Shown: piece after piece, positions 8,984-17,370 of the stretch
How positions within the stretch are numbered: the stretch's first letter is position 1
How the letters are laid out: every line of letters starts with the position of its first letter
Assembly (NCBI RefSeq): GCF_009193135.1
Contig: NZ_VUKC01000002.1
Location: 248,001-312,000 of the forward strand
Length of the DNA stretch: 64,000 bases
Reading direction: 5' to 3'
Source of the DNA: Georgenia satyanarayanai
GTDB lineage: Bacteria; Actinomycetota; Actinomycetes; Actinomycetales; Actinomycetaceae
The notes under the pieces: generated by a model
Told to the model about the DNA's origin: nothing
What the model saw: only the letters and a program-made list of their open reading frames with translations
Databases searched by the model: none
Translations under genes and position numbers: made by a program

Positions 8984-10014
8984 TCGAGCTGACCCCCCTC
9001 ACCACGGCCAGCAAGCCCAGCGACCCGGGCCGGGTGCACGAGGTTGTCATCGTCGGTTCCGGCCCTGCCGGGTACACGGCCGCGATCTACGCCGCGCGCG
9101 CGAACCTCGCCCCGGTCGTCATCGCCGGCGCGGTCACCGCCGGCGGCGCGCTGATGAACACCACCGAGGTGGAGAACTTCCCCGGCTTCCCCCAGGGCGT
9201 CATGGGCCCCGAGCTCATGGACAAGATGCAGACCCAGGCCGAGAAGTTCGGCGCCACCGTCATCTACGACGACGCCACCTCCGTCGACCTCACCGGCGAG
9301 GTCAAGACCGTGACAACGGCCGAGGGCGAGACCTACCGGGCCCGGGCCGTCATCCTCGCCAACGGCTCGGCGTACAAGGAGCTCGGCCTGGAAGGGGAGA
9401 AGACCCTCGGCGGACGCGGGGTGTCCTACTGCGCCACCTGCGACGGCTTCTTCTTCCGCGACCAGCACATCGTCGTCGCCGGCGGCGGGGACTCCGCCAT
9501 GGAGGAAGCCACCTTCCTCACCAAGTTCGCCTCACGGGTGACGGTCGTCCACCGCCGCGACGAGCTGCGCGCCTCCAAGATCATGGCCGACCGCGCCATG
9601 GCCAACCCCAAGATCGACTTCGCGTGGAACAGCGAGATCACCGCCATCCACGGCACCGACAAGGTCACCGGCCTCACCCTGCGCGACACCCTCACCGGCG
9701 CCGAGCGCGAGATGGACGCCACCGGCCTGTTCGTCGCCATCGGCCACGTCCCGCGCACCGACATCCTCACCGGCCAGGTCGACCTCGACGACAACGGCTA
9801 CATCATCGTCACCCACCCCTCCACCGCCACCAACATCCCCGGCGTCTTCGCCTGCGGCGACGCCGTGGACCACACCTACCGCCAAGCCATCACCGCCGCC
9901 GGCACCGGCTGCGCCGCCGCCCTGGACGCCGAACGCTACCTCGCCGCCCTCGGCGAAGCCGCCGAACCCGCCACCGACGCCTCCCAAACCCCCCAGGGCG
10001 CCGTCTCCCTGTGA
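8980..10014 (+). CDS. arsT: ArsT-type thioredoxin reductase, ars-operon copy
   Basis: The 344-residue NADPH-dependent thioredoxin reductase has the FAD site [13 protein letters not shown], the redox pair in YCATCDGFF, the NADPH loop [12 protein letters not shown] and C-terminal [11 protein letters not shown] thioredoxin reductase (arsT) is a known partner of actinobacterial ars operons, recycling the reductant for ArsC. The first 18 residues are unique to this copy; from residue 19 to the stop the DNA appears base-for-base identical to the housekeeping trxB at 45218-46222. The ATG at 8980 overlaps the arsC stop. Downstream there is no thioredoxin gene, only the first nine bases of one. Confidence 0.93.
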   Translation: MIELTPLTTASKPSDPGRVHEVVIVGSGPAGYTAAIYAARANLAPVVIAGAVTAGGALMNTTEVENFPGFPQGVMGPELMDKMQTQAEKFGATVIYDDATSVDLTGEVKTVTTAEGETYRARAVILANGSAYKELGLEGEKTLGGRGVSYCATCDGFFFRDQHIVVAGGGDSAMEEATFLTKFASRVTVVHRRDELRASKIMADRAMANPKIDFAWNSEITAIHGTDKVTGLTLRDTLTGAEREMDATGLFVAIGHVPRTDILTGQVDLDDNGYIIVTHPSTATNIPGVFACGDAVDHTYRQAITAAGTGCAAALDAERYLAALGEAAEPATDASQTPQGAVSL

Positions 10015-10019
10015 ACGGG
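9035..10019 (+). repeat. 985-bp direct repeat, copy 1 (ars operon)
   Basis: This segment matches 45243-46227 at a constant offset of 36,208 bp, and I found no mismatch when reading the two side by side. Identity begins at TGCACGAGGTTGTC and ends after GAACGGG, 5 bp past the reductase stop. The bases just outside differ at both ends (G versus C on the left, C versus T on the right). Confidence 0.95.
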
Positions 10020-10040
10020 CCGGCGCGGGGAACGCGGTGA
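10011..10040 (+). pseudogene. Vestige of a trxA start after the ars-operon reductase
   Basis: GTGAACGGG, overlapping the reductase stop, is exactly the first three codons of trxA at 46219. Here it runs into unrelated sequence and stops after nine codons (TGA at 10038-10040). It is best read as the end of the copied segment rather than as a gene. Confidence 0.5.
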
Positions 10041-10057
10041 CGTGCTCGGTGGAGCGC

Positions 10058-11020
10058 TCAGGCGGACCGGCTCAGGGCCCCGGCGAACCAGTCGACGGTC
10101 CTGCGCAGGCCCTCCTCCCACGAGACCCGCGGCTGCCAGCCCAGCTCGGTGCGGGCGAGCGTCGTGTCCGGGCGCCGCACCTCGGGGTCGTCGACCGGCC
10201 GCTCGACGAACTCGATGCGCGAGCGCCCGCCCGTGGCGGCGACGACCGCCTCGGCGATCTCAAGGACCGTCCGCTCCTGCGGGTTGCCGATGTTGACCGG
10301 TCCGGGGTGACCGCTGCGCGCCAGGGCGAGGATCCCGGCGACGAGGTCGTCGACGTAGCAGACCGAACGGGTCTGGCTGCCGTCGCCCGCCACGGTGAGC
10401 GGCTCGCCGGCGAGACCCTGGCGGATGAAGGTGGGGATCGCCCGCCCGTCGTAGGGGCGCATCCGCGGGCCGTAGGTGTTGAAGATCCGCACGATCCCGG
10501 TGTCCACGTCGTGCGCGCCGCGGTAGGCGGTGACGATGGCCTCGGCGTACCGCTTGGCCTCGTCATACACCCCGCGCGGCCCGATCGGGTTGACGTGCCC
10601 CCAGTAGCTCTCCGGCTGCGGGTGGACCTGCGGGTCCCCGTACACCTCGGAGGTCGAGGCCAGGACGAAGCGTGCGCCCTTGTCCCGGGCCAGGCGCAGC
10701 GCCCGCTCGGTCCCTACCGAGCCGACGCGCAGCGTCTCGATCGGCAGCTCGAGGTAGTCCACCGGTGAGGCCGGGGAGGCGAAGTGGAGGACGAGGTCGA
10801 CGTCGCCCCTCACGTGCATGTTCTCGGTGACGTCGCAGTGGACGAGCTCGAAGCCGGGCCGCCGCGCGAGGTGCGCGACGTTCCCGGCCGCGCCGGTGAG
10901 GAAGTTGTCCAGCGCCACGACCTGCCAGCCGTCCTCGAGCAGGGCCTCGCACAGGTGGCTGCCGAGGAACCCGGCCCCGCCCGTGACGACCGCACGGCCG
11001 CCTCGCTGCACTGCTCTCAT
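10058..11020 (-). CDS. NAD-dependent sugar epimerase/UDP-glucuronate decarboxylase-like
   Basis: The 320-residue extended SDR has [10 protein letters not shown] at the N terminus and the UDP-xylose-synthase-type signatures [37 protein letters not shown] and the catalytic YDEAKR. NTYGPRM and [12 protein letters not shown] follow. Relatives decarboxylate UDP-glucuronate to UDP-xylose or dehydrate dTDP-glucose; the conserved YWG-NP-G-R block favours the decarboxylase group. Its end faces the ars operon and its start overlaps the GT2 gene by ATGA, so the two are co-transcribed. It probably supplies a nucleotide sugar to the same surface glycan as the heptose genes at the left edge. Confidence 0.87.
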   Translation of the reverse strand: MRAVQRGGRAVVTGGAGFLGSHLCEALLEDGWQVVALDNFLTGAAGNVAHLARRPGFELVHCDVTENMHVRGDVDLVLHFASPASPVDYLELPIETLRVGSVGTERALRLARDKGARFVLASTSEVYGDPQVHPQPESYWGHVNPIGPRGVYDEAKRYAEAIVTAYRGAHDVDTGIVRIFNTYGPRMRPYDGRAIPTFIRQGLAGEPLTVAGDGSQTRSVCYVDDLVAGILALARSGHPGPVNIGNPQERTVLEIAEAVVAATGGRSRIEFVERPVDDPEVRRPDTTLARTELGWQPRVSWEEGLRRTVDWFAGALSRSA

Positions 11021-11928
11021 CGCTGTCCTCCGTCTCGGTGAGCTCGTCGAGCCGGCACGGGCGCGCGTCGCAGCAGCTCCGCCTGCGCGGCCACCCGGTG
11101 GGAGACCGTGCGACGACGGCGCAGGGCCCCCGGCAGGTCGGCGAGCGCGTCCCTGGCCCCGGCGCGCTGGACGGGGCCCGCGGCCACCGTCCGCCGGACC
11201 CGGGCGAGCGCGTCACGCGCGGGCAGACGCATGGTGCCGGTGAGGACGGCGGAACGGGCGAGGGCACGGCGGCGGGCGTCGGCGGACCCGCGCACCGGGG
11301 AGGGGTGGTGGTGCGCGACGACGTCGTCGAGGTAGCTCAGCTGCCAGCCGCGGTCGGCGAGGTCGAGCGCCAGGCGCTCCTCCTCCCCGGGGAAGCGCAC
11401 GACGTCGTCGAAGCCGCCGGCCTCGAGGAAGGCGTCCACCCGCACGACCGCACCGCAGGCGATGAAGCCGAGGAGCGGGGCGCCCGGCACGTCCGGGGCA
11501 CCGGGCAGCGGTGAGCCGGCCATGTCGGCGCACGTCGGGTCGAGCCGCTCCTCGGGGCCGACGAGGATCCGTGCCTGGACCAGCCCGAGCCGCGGGTGCG
11601 TGGCGAAGTGGTCGGCGGCGGCCGCGAGCGCCCCGGGCGCCCACCACGAGTCGTCGTCGGCGAACGCGACGAACGGGGTCCGCGCCCGCCTCACGCCGAT
11701 CGTGCGTCCGTAGGCACCGGCGTTCCGGGCCAGCCGCACGACCTCGACGTCGGGGAAGCTGGCGCTCACGGCGTCGGCGCTGCCGTCCGTGGAGGCGTTG
11801 TCGACGTAGACGACGGGGGCCCGGTGGCGGGCGATCGAGCGCAGCAGCTCCTCGCGGCGGTTGTGGCTCACGACGACGACGCTCACGCGCTCGTCCTCGG
11901 ACTCGCGCCCGGTGGTGGGATCCGTCAC
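11017..11928 (-). CDS. GT2-family glycosyltransferase
   Basis: The 303-residue inverting glycosyltransferase has a GT-A fold: [14 protein letters not shown] at residues about 15-28, [10 protein letters not shown], a DDDSWW metal-binding DxD-type segment near residue 90, and a [15 protein letters not shown] acceptor region. About 60 C-terminal residues are Arg/Ala-rich and helical. It starts at a codon with no close upstream gene (62 bp to the MFS gene) and overlaps the epimerase. It is expected to act at the inner membrane face in assembly of the glycan; the sugar is unknown. Confidence 0.85.
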   Translation of the reverse strand: MTDPTTGRESEDERVSVVVVSHNRREELLRSIARHRAPVVYVDNASTDGSADAVSASFPDVEVVRLARNAGAYGRTIGVRRARTPFVAFADDDSWWAPGALAAAADHFATHPRLGLVQARILVGPEERLDPTCADMAGSPLPGAPDVPGAPLLGFIACGAVVRVDAFLEAGGFDDVVRFPGEEERLALDLADRGWQLSYLDDVVAHHHPSPVRGSADARRRALARSAVLTGTMRLPARDALARVRRTVAAGPVQRAGARDALADLPGALRRRRTVSHRVAAQAELLRRAPVPARRAHRDGGQR

Positions 11929-11990
11929 GCCGTCTCCTCTCGACGCCCCTCAGCATGGGGCGGCCGGGCGGGAGACGCACGCCGAGCGGC

Positions 11991-13187
11991 TCAGCCCTCC
12001 TGGGGTCCGCGGCGGAGGAGCGCCAGCGGCAGGGTGAGGAGCGAGACGGCCCCGGCGACGAGCAGCGCCGTGGTGAACGAGCTCCCCGCTGCCACCACCC
12101 CGACGGCGACGGCGCCCAGCCCGGTGCCGGCGTCGAAGCCGATGTTCCAGACCGCGCTGGCCGAGCCGTAGTGCGGCCGGCTCACCGTGCGGAAGGCGAG
12201 GACGAGCGTGAGGTTCTGCAGGCCGCCGTAGCTGACACCGACGAGGCCGGCGCCGAGCAGGAGCGGGAGCACGGCGGTGGCCTGCGGGTCGCGCACGGCC
12301 CAGGCGACCACGGCCATCCCGGCGGCGGTGAGGAGGACGAGGGGCCACAGGAAGGGCCGCGGCCCGAAGCGGTCGGCCAGGGCGCCCACCCGCCAGCGGG
12401 CGACCGCGGCCGCCACGGTGAGGAGGAGCAGCGCCACGGTGCTGAGGGCGGCGCTGCTGCTCATCGGCGCCATGAACGTGATGAGCGCGCCGCCGGCGAG
12501 CGTCACGGCGAGCAGGAGGCCCATGGGGTGCAGCAGCCGCCCGTAAGGGGCACGCTCCCGCGCCTCTGGGACGTGGTCGAGCCGCCGCGCGAGGAGGACG
12601 GCGGGCACGACGCCGAGCGCGGGCAGCAGCCCAAGGGAGAAGACCACCCGGTAGCCGAGCTGCTCGACGATCCACGGCCCGGCGGACAGGAGGAGGACCT
12701 GCGGGCCGGCGATCGCCAGCCCGTAGGCACCGATGGCCGCCCCCCGCCGCCGCGGCTCCACGAGCTCGGCGACGAGCGCGCTGCCCGTCACGGTGACGAC
12801 CCCGAAGCCGAGCCCCCGGACCGCGGAGAGGACGAGGACGGGCAGGAGTCCGTCGCTCAGGGCCAGGGCCGCCGAGGGCAGCCCGAGCAGGAGCATGCCC
12901 GCCGCGAGCACCGGCGCCCAGCCGATCCGCCGCAGCGCCGTGGGCACGACGAGCTGGGTGAGCACCGTGACCAGCATGAGGACGCCGTTGACCAGCCCGG
13001 CGCCGACGGAGCCGGCGCCGCCGTGCACGGCCCACAGCGGGGCGACGGGCAGCAGGGCGGCGTAGCCGGAGAACGCGAGGACGGTCATCGCGACGAGCAG
13101 CGGCACGCCCGGTGCACGCCAGACCGAGCCGCTCACGGGCTCCCGCGGCGAACGTGACGGGGGCGGCGCGGCCGGGAGGGTGGACAT
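11991..13187 (-). CDS. MFS transporter
   Basis: The 398-residue protein has about 12 predicted membrane segments in two six-helix halves. It begins after a short Pro/Ser-rich cytoplasmic tail (residues 1-27) and has the inter-domain loop RRLDHVPEARERAPYGRLL near the centre. The A-like loop (RRIG between helices 2 and 3) and an RRRGAAIGAYG loop support the major facilitator fold. It resembles drug/metabolite exporters, but no substrate can be assigned. It is read away from the SRPBCC gene and is not clearly tied to the glycan genes downstream. Confidence 0.85.
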   Translation of the reverse strand: MSTLPAAPPPSRSPREPVSGSVWRAPGVPLLVAMTVLAFSGYAALLPVAPLWAVHGGAGSVGAGLVNGVLMLVTVLTQLVVPTALRRIGWAPVLAAGMLLLGLPSAALALSDGLLPVLVLSAVRGLGFGVVTVTGSALVAELVEPRRRGAAIGAYGLAIAGPQVLLLSAGPWIVEQLGYRVVFSLGLLPALGVVPAVLLARRLDHVPEARERAPYGRLLHPMGLLLAVTLAGGALITFMAPMSSSAALSTVALLLLTVAAAVARWRVGALADRFGPRPFLWPLVLLTAAGMAVVAWAVRDPQATAVLPLLLGAGLVGVSYGGLQNLTLVLAFRTVSRPHYGSASAVWNIGFDAGTGLGAVAVGVVAAGSSFTTALLVAGAVSLLTLPLALLRRGPQEG

Positions 13188-13321
13188 GCTCGCAGGCTAA
13201 CCGGACCGTCGTGCCCCGCCGGTCCCCGCGCGCCCCGGCCGCGGGGCACCTCCGGTGGCAGGCGGCACCCGCCGCTGGTAGGCAGGACGTCCACCCGTCA
13301 CCGACCTCCAGGAGGTACGAG

Positions 13322-13783
13322 ATGAGCCAGGTCCAAGAGTCGATCGACGTCGAAGTCCCGGTCAGCACCGCCTACAACCAGTGGACCCAGTTCGAGTCCT
13401 TTCCCCAGTTCATGGAGGGCGTCGAGTCGATCACCCAGGTGAGCGACACGCTCAACCGCTGGGTGACGACAGTCGGCGGCCAGCGGCGTGAGTTCAACAC
13501 CGAGATCACCGAGCAGCACCCCGACGAGCGCATCGCGTGGCGCAGCGTCGGTGGGGACGTCCACCAGGCCGGCGTCGTCACCTTCCACCGGCTCAGCGAC
13601 ACGACCACCCGGGTGATGATCCAGATCGACTGGGAGCCCTCGGACGCCAAGGAGAAGGTCGGCTCCGCCCTCGGCTTCGACACCCGTCAGGTCAAGGCGG
13701 ACGCCGCCCGCTTCAAGGAGTTCATCGAGAAGCGTGGCGTCGAGAGCGGCGCCTGGCGCGGCGACGTCGAGAACCCCAGCTAG
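13322..13783 (+). CDS. SRPBCC-family (polyketide cyclase/dehydrase-like) protein
   Basis: The 153-residue single-domain protein has the START/SRPBCC fold signature of actinobacterial cyclase-like proteins: ESIDVEVPVSTAYNQWTQFESFPQFMEGV at the N terminus, then a GGQRREFNTEITEQHPDERIAWRS strand pair and TRVMIQIDWEP. Members bind hydrophobic ligands in a helix-grip cavity, and many are stress-induced; no ligand is evident here. The ATG at 13322 follows AGGAGG by 7 nt and is preferred over a GTG 210 bp upstream. A strong hairpin terminator follows at once. Confidence 0.85.
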   Translation: MSQVQESIDVEVPVSTAYNQWTQFESFPQFMEGVESITQVSDTLNRWVTTVGGQRREFNTEITEQHPDERIAWRSVGGDVHQAGVVTFHRLSDTTTRVMIQIDWEPSDAKEKVGSALGFDTRQVKADAARFKEFIEKRGVESGAWRGDVENPS

Positions 13784-13789
13784 CCACGT

Positions 13790-13848
13790 CTCCGACGCAC
13801 CGACAGCCGGACCTCTCCTGGAGGAATCCGGCTGTCGGTGCGTCGGAG
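13790..13848. terminator. Bidirectional terminator, 22-bp stem
   Basis: The bases at 13790-13811 and 13827-13848 form a perfect 22-bp inverted repeat (arm starts CTCCGACGCACCGACAGC) with a 15-nt loop. It lies between the convergent SRPBCC and LLM oxidoreductase genes and ends 6 bp before the latter's stop, so it can serve both transcripts. Confidence 0.85.
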
Positions 13849-13854
13849 AGGGGT

Positions 13855-14835
13855 CTACAGCGCGGCGACGGCGTCCACGAGGGCCTCGTCGACGTGGGCG
13901 AGCTCGTCACGGTCGTAGGTGGACGTCGAGACCATGACCTCGTCGGCCCCGGTGCGCTCGGCGAGCGCCGCCAGCGACACCCCGACGGCGGTCGGTGTGC
14001 CGTACAGGGCCGCGGACAGGAAGCCCGCGATGGTCGCCCGCTGTTTGTCCGTGGGCTGGCGCCGTCGCACCGCCTCGACGGGCTCGAGCGGCGGGAAGGC
14101 CCCGGTGGTGCGCGACTCGGCCATCGCCCACGCCTCGGGGAGCAGGAGGTCGCGCGCGTGCGTGGTCGTCCGCGCGACCATGACCTCGAGGCTGACGACG
14201 ACGTACGGTTCGGGGCAGGCCTCGCTCGGCCGGAACTCGCGCCGGTAGCGGGCGATCGCGCCGTCGTCGTCGGCCAGGGCCGGCCCGCCGACGACGACGG
14301 GCAGCCCGGCCCTGGCCGCGACCTCCAGGCCGCTGCCGGTGGCGAGGACGAAGACGGGCGGCGGGCAGGCCACGACCGGCATCGCCGTCACGGGTCCACG
14401 CCCGGTGAGGTAGTCGCGCACGGCCGCGAGATCGGCGGCGAAGGCCTCCGGCTCGTCCCGCGTCGTGCCGAGCGCCTCGCGGACCGGCGCCGTGAACCCG
14501 AGGGAGCGCCCCACGCCCAGGTCGATCCGACCGGGGTGCAGCGCCTCGAGCATGGCGAACTGCTCGGCGACGACGAGCGGCCGGTGGTTGGGGAGCATGA
14601 CACCTCCCGAGCCCACCCGGACGCGGCTCGTGGCCGCGGCGACCGCCGCCGCCAGGACGGCCGGGGCGCCGCTCGCGATGCCGGGCACGGCGTGGTGCTC
14701 GGCGACCCAGAACCGGTGGTAGCCCAGCTCCTCGGCCCGGCGCGCCCGCTCGACCGTGGCCCGCAGCGCCACCGCGTGCTCCTCACCGGCGCGGGTGCGG
14801 GAACGGTCGAGGAGGGACAGGCGCAGACGACTCAC
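13855..14835 (-). CDS. LLM-class flavin-dependent oxidoreductase (MsnO8-like)
   Basis: The 326-residue luciferase-like TIM-barrel protein has RFWVAEHHAVPGIASGAPAV, VGSGGVMLPNHRPLVVAEQFAML and HPGRIDLGVGR, the block typical of MsnO8/YhbW-type monooxygenases that use FMN and O2. The C terminus carries the TEVMVST-like stretch DEVMVSTSTYD. It is a single gene divergent from the CPYC oxidoreductase, with 73 bp between. The substrate is unknown, and nothing around it points to F420 rather than FMN use. Confidence 0.87.
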   Translation of the reverse strand: MSRLRLSLLDRSRTRAGEEHAVALRATVERARRAEELGYHRFWVAEHHAVPGIASGAPAVLAAAVAAATSRVRVGSGGVMLPNHRPLVVAEQFAMLEALHPGRIDLGVGRSLGFTAPVREALGTTRDEPEAFAADLAAVRDYLTGRGPVTAMPVVACPPPVFVLATGSGLEVAARAGLPVVVGGPALADDDGAIARYRREFRPSEACPEPYVVVSLEVMVARTTTHARDLLLPEAWAMAESRTTGAFPPLEPVEAVRRRQPTDKQRATIAGFLSAALYGTPTAVGVSLAALAERTGADEVMVSTSTYDRDELAHVDEALVDAVAAL

Positions 14836-14908
14836 CCATAGAGGCTAAGGCGGCCGGCCCTCACCGTCGCGGGATGCCGCCGCCGCCGAGCGACCGCACA
14901 GTAGGGGG

Positions 14909-15883
14909 ATGGCCGATGCCTCCACCGCCCCCGGGTCCCGCGACGTCGTCGTCATCGGCGCCGGGCCGGCGGGCCTGTCCGCCGCCCTCGTCCTGGGCCG
15001 AGCCCGCCGCTCGGTCACGGTCGTGGACGCCGGCAGCCCCCGCAACGCCTGCTCCCCCGCCGTCCACGGCTTCCTCACCCGCGACGGCTCCACGCCGGCC
15101 GACTTCCTCGCCGCCGCCCGTCAGGAGGTGAGCGGCTACGGGGTGGAGCTCGTCGCGGACGAGGCGAGCGCCGTCGTCGTCGTCGAGGACCCCACGGCGC
15201 CCACCCTGCGGGTGGAGCTGGCCGGTGGCCGGCGCCTGCGGGCGCGGCGGGTGGTCGTGGCGAGCGGGATCGTCGACGAGCTGCCCGACGTCGCCGGCCT
15301 CGCCGAGCGCTGGGGCCGCGACGTCCTGCACTGCCCGTACTGCCACGGCTACGAGGTGCGTGACCGCCCGCTCGTCGTCCTCGCGGACAGCATCGAGGGC
15401 ACCGTCCACCAGGCGCTGCTGCTGCGGCAGTGGACCGAGGACGTCACCGTCGTCGTCCACGACGCCGGCCCGGTCGACGAGGACGACGCCACGCTCCTGG
15501 CCGCCCGCGGGGTGCGGGTGGTGCCCGGGCAGGCACGCGAGGTGGTCGACGGTGAGGACGGACCCGTCGCCGTCGTCCTCGCCGACGGCCCCCGGGTCGA
15601 GGGCGGGGCCGTCTTCGTCGCCCCGCGCTTCCGGCTCAACAGCGCCGTCCTGGACGGCCTGGGCGCGCGCACCGTCACCGGCGACATGGGCACCGCCCTG
15701 GAGACCGACGACGAGGGCCGCACGTCCGTGCCGGGGGTGTGGGCGGCGGGGAACGTCGTCGACCTGTCGTGCCAGGTGCTCGGCGCCGCCGAGCTCGGCG
15801 CGCGCGCCGCGATCGGCATCAACGGCGAGCTGGCGCTCGTCGACGCGCACGCGGCCCGCGAGGCGGCTCAGCGCCGCCAGTAG
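14909..15883 (+). CDS. Thioredoxin-reductase-like FAD oxidoreductase (CPYC type)
   Basis: The 324-residue flavoprotein has an N-terminal FAD site ([15 protein letters not shown], residues about 13-27), a short second fold and a C-terminal GVWAAGNVVD. The redox-active pair is in the CPYCHGYE motif rather than the CATCDG of true thioredoxin reductases. CPYCHG proteins are a distinct group whose partners are often unknown; some act on small dithiols in natural-product pathways. The ATG lies 5 nt after a GGGGG run, and the gene is divergent from the LLM oxidoreductase. It is not a third copy of trxB; similarity is limited to the fold. Confidence 0.85.
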   Translation: MADASTAPGSRDVVVIGAGPAGLSAALVLGRARRSVTVVDAGSPRNACSPAVHGFLTRDGSTPADFLAAARQEVSGYGVELVADEASAVVVVEDPTAPTLRVELAGGRRLRARRVVVASGIVDELPDVAGLAERWGRDVLHCPYCHGYEVRDRPLVVLADSIEGTVHQALLLRQWTEDVTVVVHDAGPVDEDDATLLAARGVRVVPGQAREVVDGEDGPVAVVLADGPRVEGGAVFVAPRFRLNSAVLDGLGARTVTGDMGTALETDDEGRTSVPGVWAAGNVVDLSCQVLGAAELGARAAIGINGELALVDAHAAREAAQRRQ

Positions 15884-16000
15884 GCGCAGCAGTCCACCTG
15901 GGACCTCGGCAGCCCGGCGACGGGCGACTGGGATGCGGCACCGGTGGCGGAAAGGCGCCGGATACGGTGGAATGACGGGCACTTCCGTGGAGGGAGTGCC

Positions 16001-16402
16001 ATGCCGCGCTACGTCATCGGGGCCGACGTCGCACTGGAGCTCGGCCTGCGAGGGGTCCGCCCGGGCAAGGGCGCGCAGCTGGTGGCGCCCACGCTCCTGC
16101 GCTCGGAGCTGCTCTCGCTCCTGTACCGCTGCACGCGCGCCGGGGAGGTGAGCCGGGAGCAGGCGCAGGCGTGCTTCGACCACGTCCGCAGCCTCCGGAT
16201 CCGGGTGCTCGGCGACCGGGTGCTGCTGCGGGCGGCATGGGAGGTCGCCGAGCGGATGGCGTGGGAGGACACGGGGACGGCGGAGTACGTCGCGCTCACC
16301 CGGCTGCAGGCCGACGCCTTCGTCACGCTCGATGAGCACGTGGCGCGGGAGGCCGCACGGGAGGTGCGGGTCGCCCCGTTCGAGGAGCTCCTGGGGCCCT
16401 GA
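16001..16402 (+). CDS. PIN-domain protein (VapC-like, no adjacent antitoxin)
   Basis: The 133-residue protein has a PIN RNase fold: Asp9 in YVIGADVALEL, Glu36 in LLRSELLSLLY, and Asp111 in AFVTLDEHVA. At the position where VapC toxins usually have Asp in a D-A-x-Y motif, this protein has Thr93 (TAEY), with Asp90 and Glu95 nearby, so activity is uncertain. The ATG at 16001 follows GGAGGG by 7 nt. No antitoxin gene lies upstream; the 117-bp gap before it holds nothing recognisable. A 44-codon gene converges on it from the other strand. Confidence 0.75.
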   Translation: MPRYVIGADVALELGLRGVRPGKGAQLVAPTLLRSELLSLLYRCTRAGEVSREQAQACFDHVRSLRIRVLGDRVLLRAAWEVAERMAWEDTGTAEYVALTRLQADAFVTLDEHVAREAAREVRVAPFEELLGP

Positions 16403-16405
16403 GCC

Positions 16406-16540
16406 TCAGAGGTGCTCCTCGGGGTCCTCGGCGATGAGGACCCGGAGTCGGGCCTGGTCGATCTCGTGCTGCGCGAGGACCTTGTCGCGCCACGAGCCGG
16501 GGCGGTGCGCGGGTGCCTGCTGGTTCACCGTTGCGCTCAC
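16406..16540 (-). CDS. Small 44-aa hypothetical protein
   Basis: The frame reads from GTG at 16540 to TGA at 16406, with a GGAGG ribosome site 7 nt upstream. The product is highly charged and probably helical after residue 15 (WRDKVLAQHEIDQARLRVLI), and ends EDPEEHL. Codon third positions are strongly G/C, as in the neighbouring genes. It is convergent with the PIN gene, with only 3 bp between the stops, and downstream of the F420-type reductase on the same strand. I do not recognise the family; a role as a partner of the PIN protein is speculation. Confidence 0.6.
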   Translation of the reverse strand: MSATVNQQAPAHRPGSWRDKVLAQHEIDQARLRVLIAEDPEEHL

Positions 16541-16630
16541 GCCGCCGCCTCCGTCCGGTCCGCCGGCGGTCTGCTGCCGGCTGTTGTCCAGACCATCGGC
16601 CGGACCGGACGGGATGTGAGGGACCGGGCG

Positions 16631-17323
16631 CTACACGTCCCGGGAGCGCGTGGCGGCGGCCAGCGCGTCCTCGACGACCGCGGCAGGCGCGGGCTCGGCG
16701 GTCCAGTCCGGGTAGGTGGTGCCGGGTGTCACGTAGACCATCCCGTAGGCGGGGGTGTCGCGCTGGAAGCGCCAGCCCTCGGCGAGCGGGCCCGCGTCGA
16801 CGACGTCGAACCCGAGGGAGTCGAGGAGGACGGTGACCTGGCCCTTGGCGGCGGTGTCGTCGCCCGCGATCGGGAGCGCCGAGCGGTCGGGGCTGCCGGT
16901 GGGGCGCGCCAGCGGGGGGATGTGGGCGAAGTTGATGTTGTTGAAGGCCTTGACGACGTGCGACTCCGGCAGGTGCTCCTGGAGCAGCTCGCTGACGGTC
17001 GTCGACTCGTCGTCGAGCTCGGGGATGTGGCCGTCGCGCTCGTGGTAGTAGTTGTTCGTGTCGGTGACGACCTTGCCGCGCAGCGGCTCGACCGGCACCT
17101 GCCGGTAGGCGGTGAAGGGGACCGTCACGACGACGATCTCGCCCGCCGCTGCCGCCTCCTGCGCCGTCGCCGCCCGCGCGTTCGGCCCGAGCTCGGCGAC
17201 GAGGTCGGCGAGGGTCTCCGGCCCGCGGCTGTTGCTCAGCACCACCTCGTGCCCCGCGGCGACCGCGAGTCGCGCGATGGCGCTGCCGATGTGTCCACTG
17301 CCGATGAGTCCGATCGTTGTCAT
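16631..17323 (-). CDS. NADPH-dependent F420 reductase-like / NADP oxidoreductase
   Basis: The 230-residue Rossmann protein starts MTTIGLIGSGHIGSAIARLA, the cofactor site of the NADP oxidoreductase, coenzyme F420-dependent family. Next come the NSRGPETL loop that reads the 2'-phosphate, TVPFTAYRQVP, DTNNYYHERDG and KAFNNINFAHI. Relatives transfer hydride between NADPH and F420, but many short homologues have unproven substrates. The ATG at 17323 is the obvious family start; extended upstream frames are not supported. The gap upstream carries the 138-bp tandem repeat. Confidence 0.82.
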   Translation of the reverse strand: MTTIGLIGSGHIGSAIARLAVAAGHEVVLSNSRGPETLADLVAELGPNARAATAQEAAAAGEIVVVTVPFTAYRQVPVEPLRGKVVTDTNNYYHERDGHIPELDDESTTVSELLQEHLPESHVVKAFNNINFAHIPPLARPTGSPDRSALPIAGDDTAAKGQVTVLLDSLGFDVVDAGPLAEGWRFQRDTPAYGMVYVTPGTTYPDWTAEPAPAAVVEDALAAATRSRDV

Positions 17324-17370
17324 GGGCGCTGCAACCGCGGCGCCGGTCGGGGCATTCCCCGCCGGCGCCG

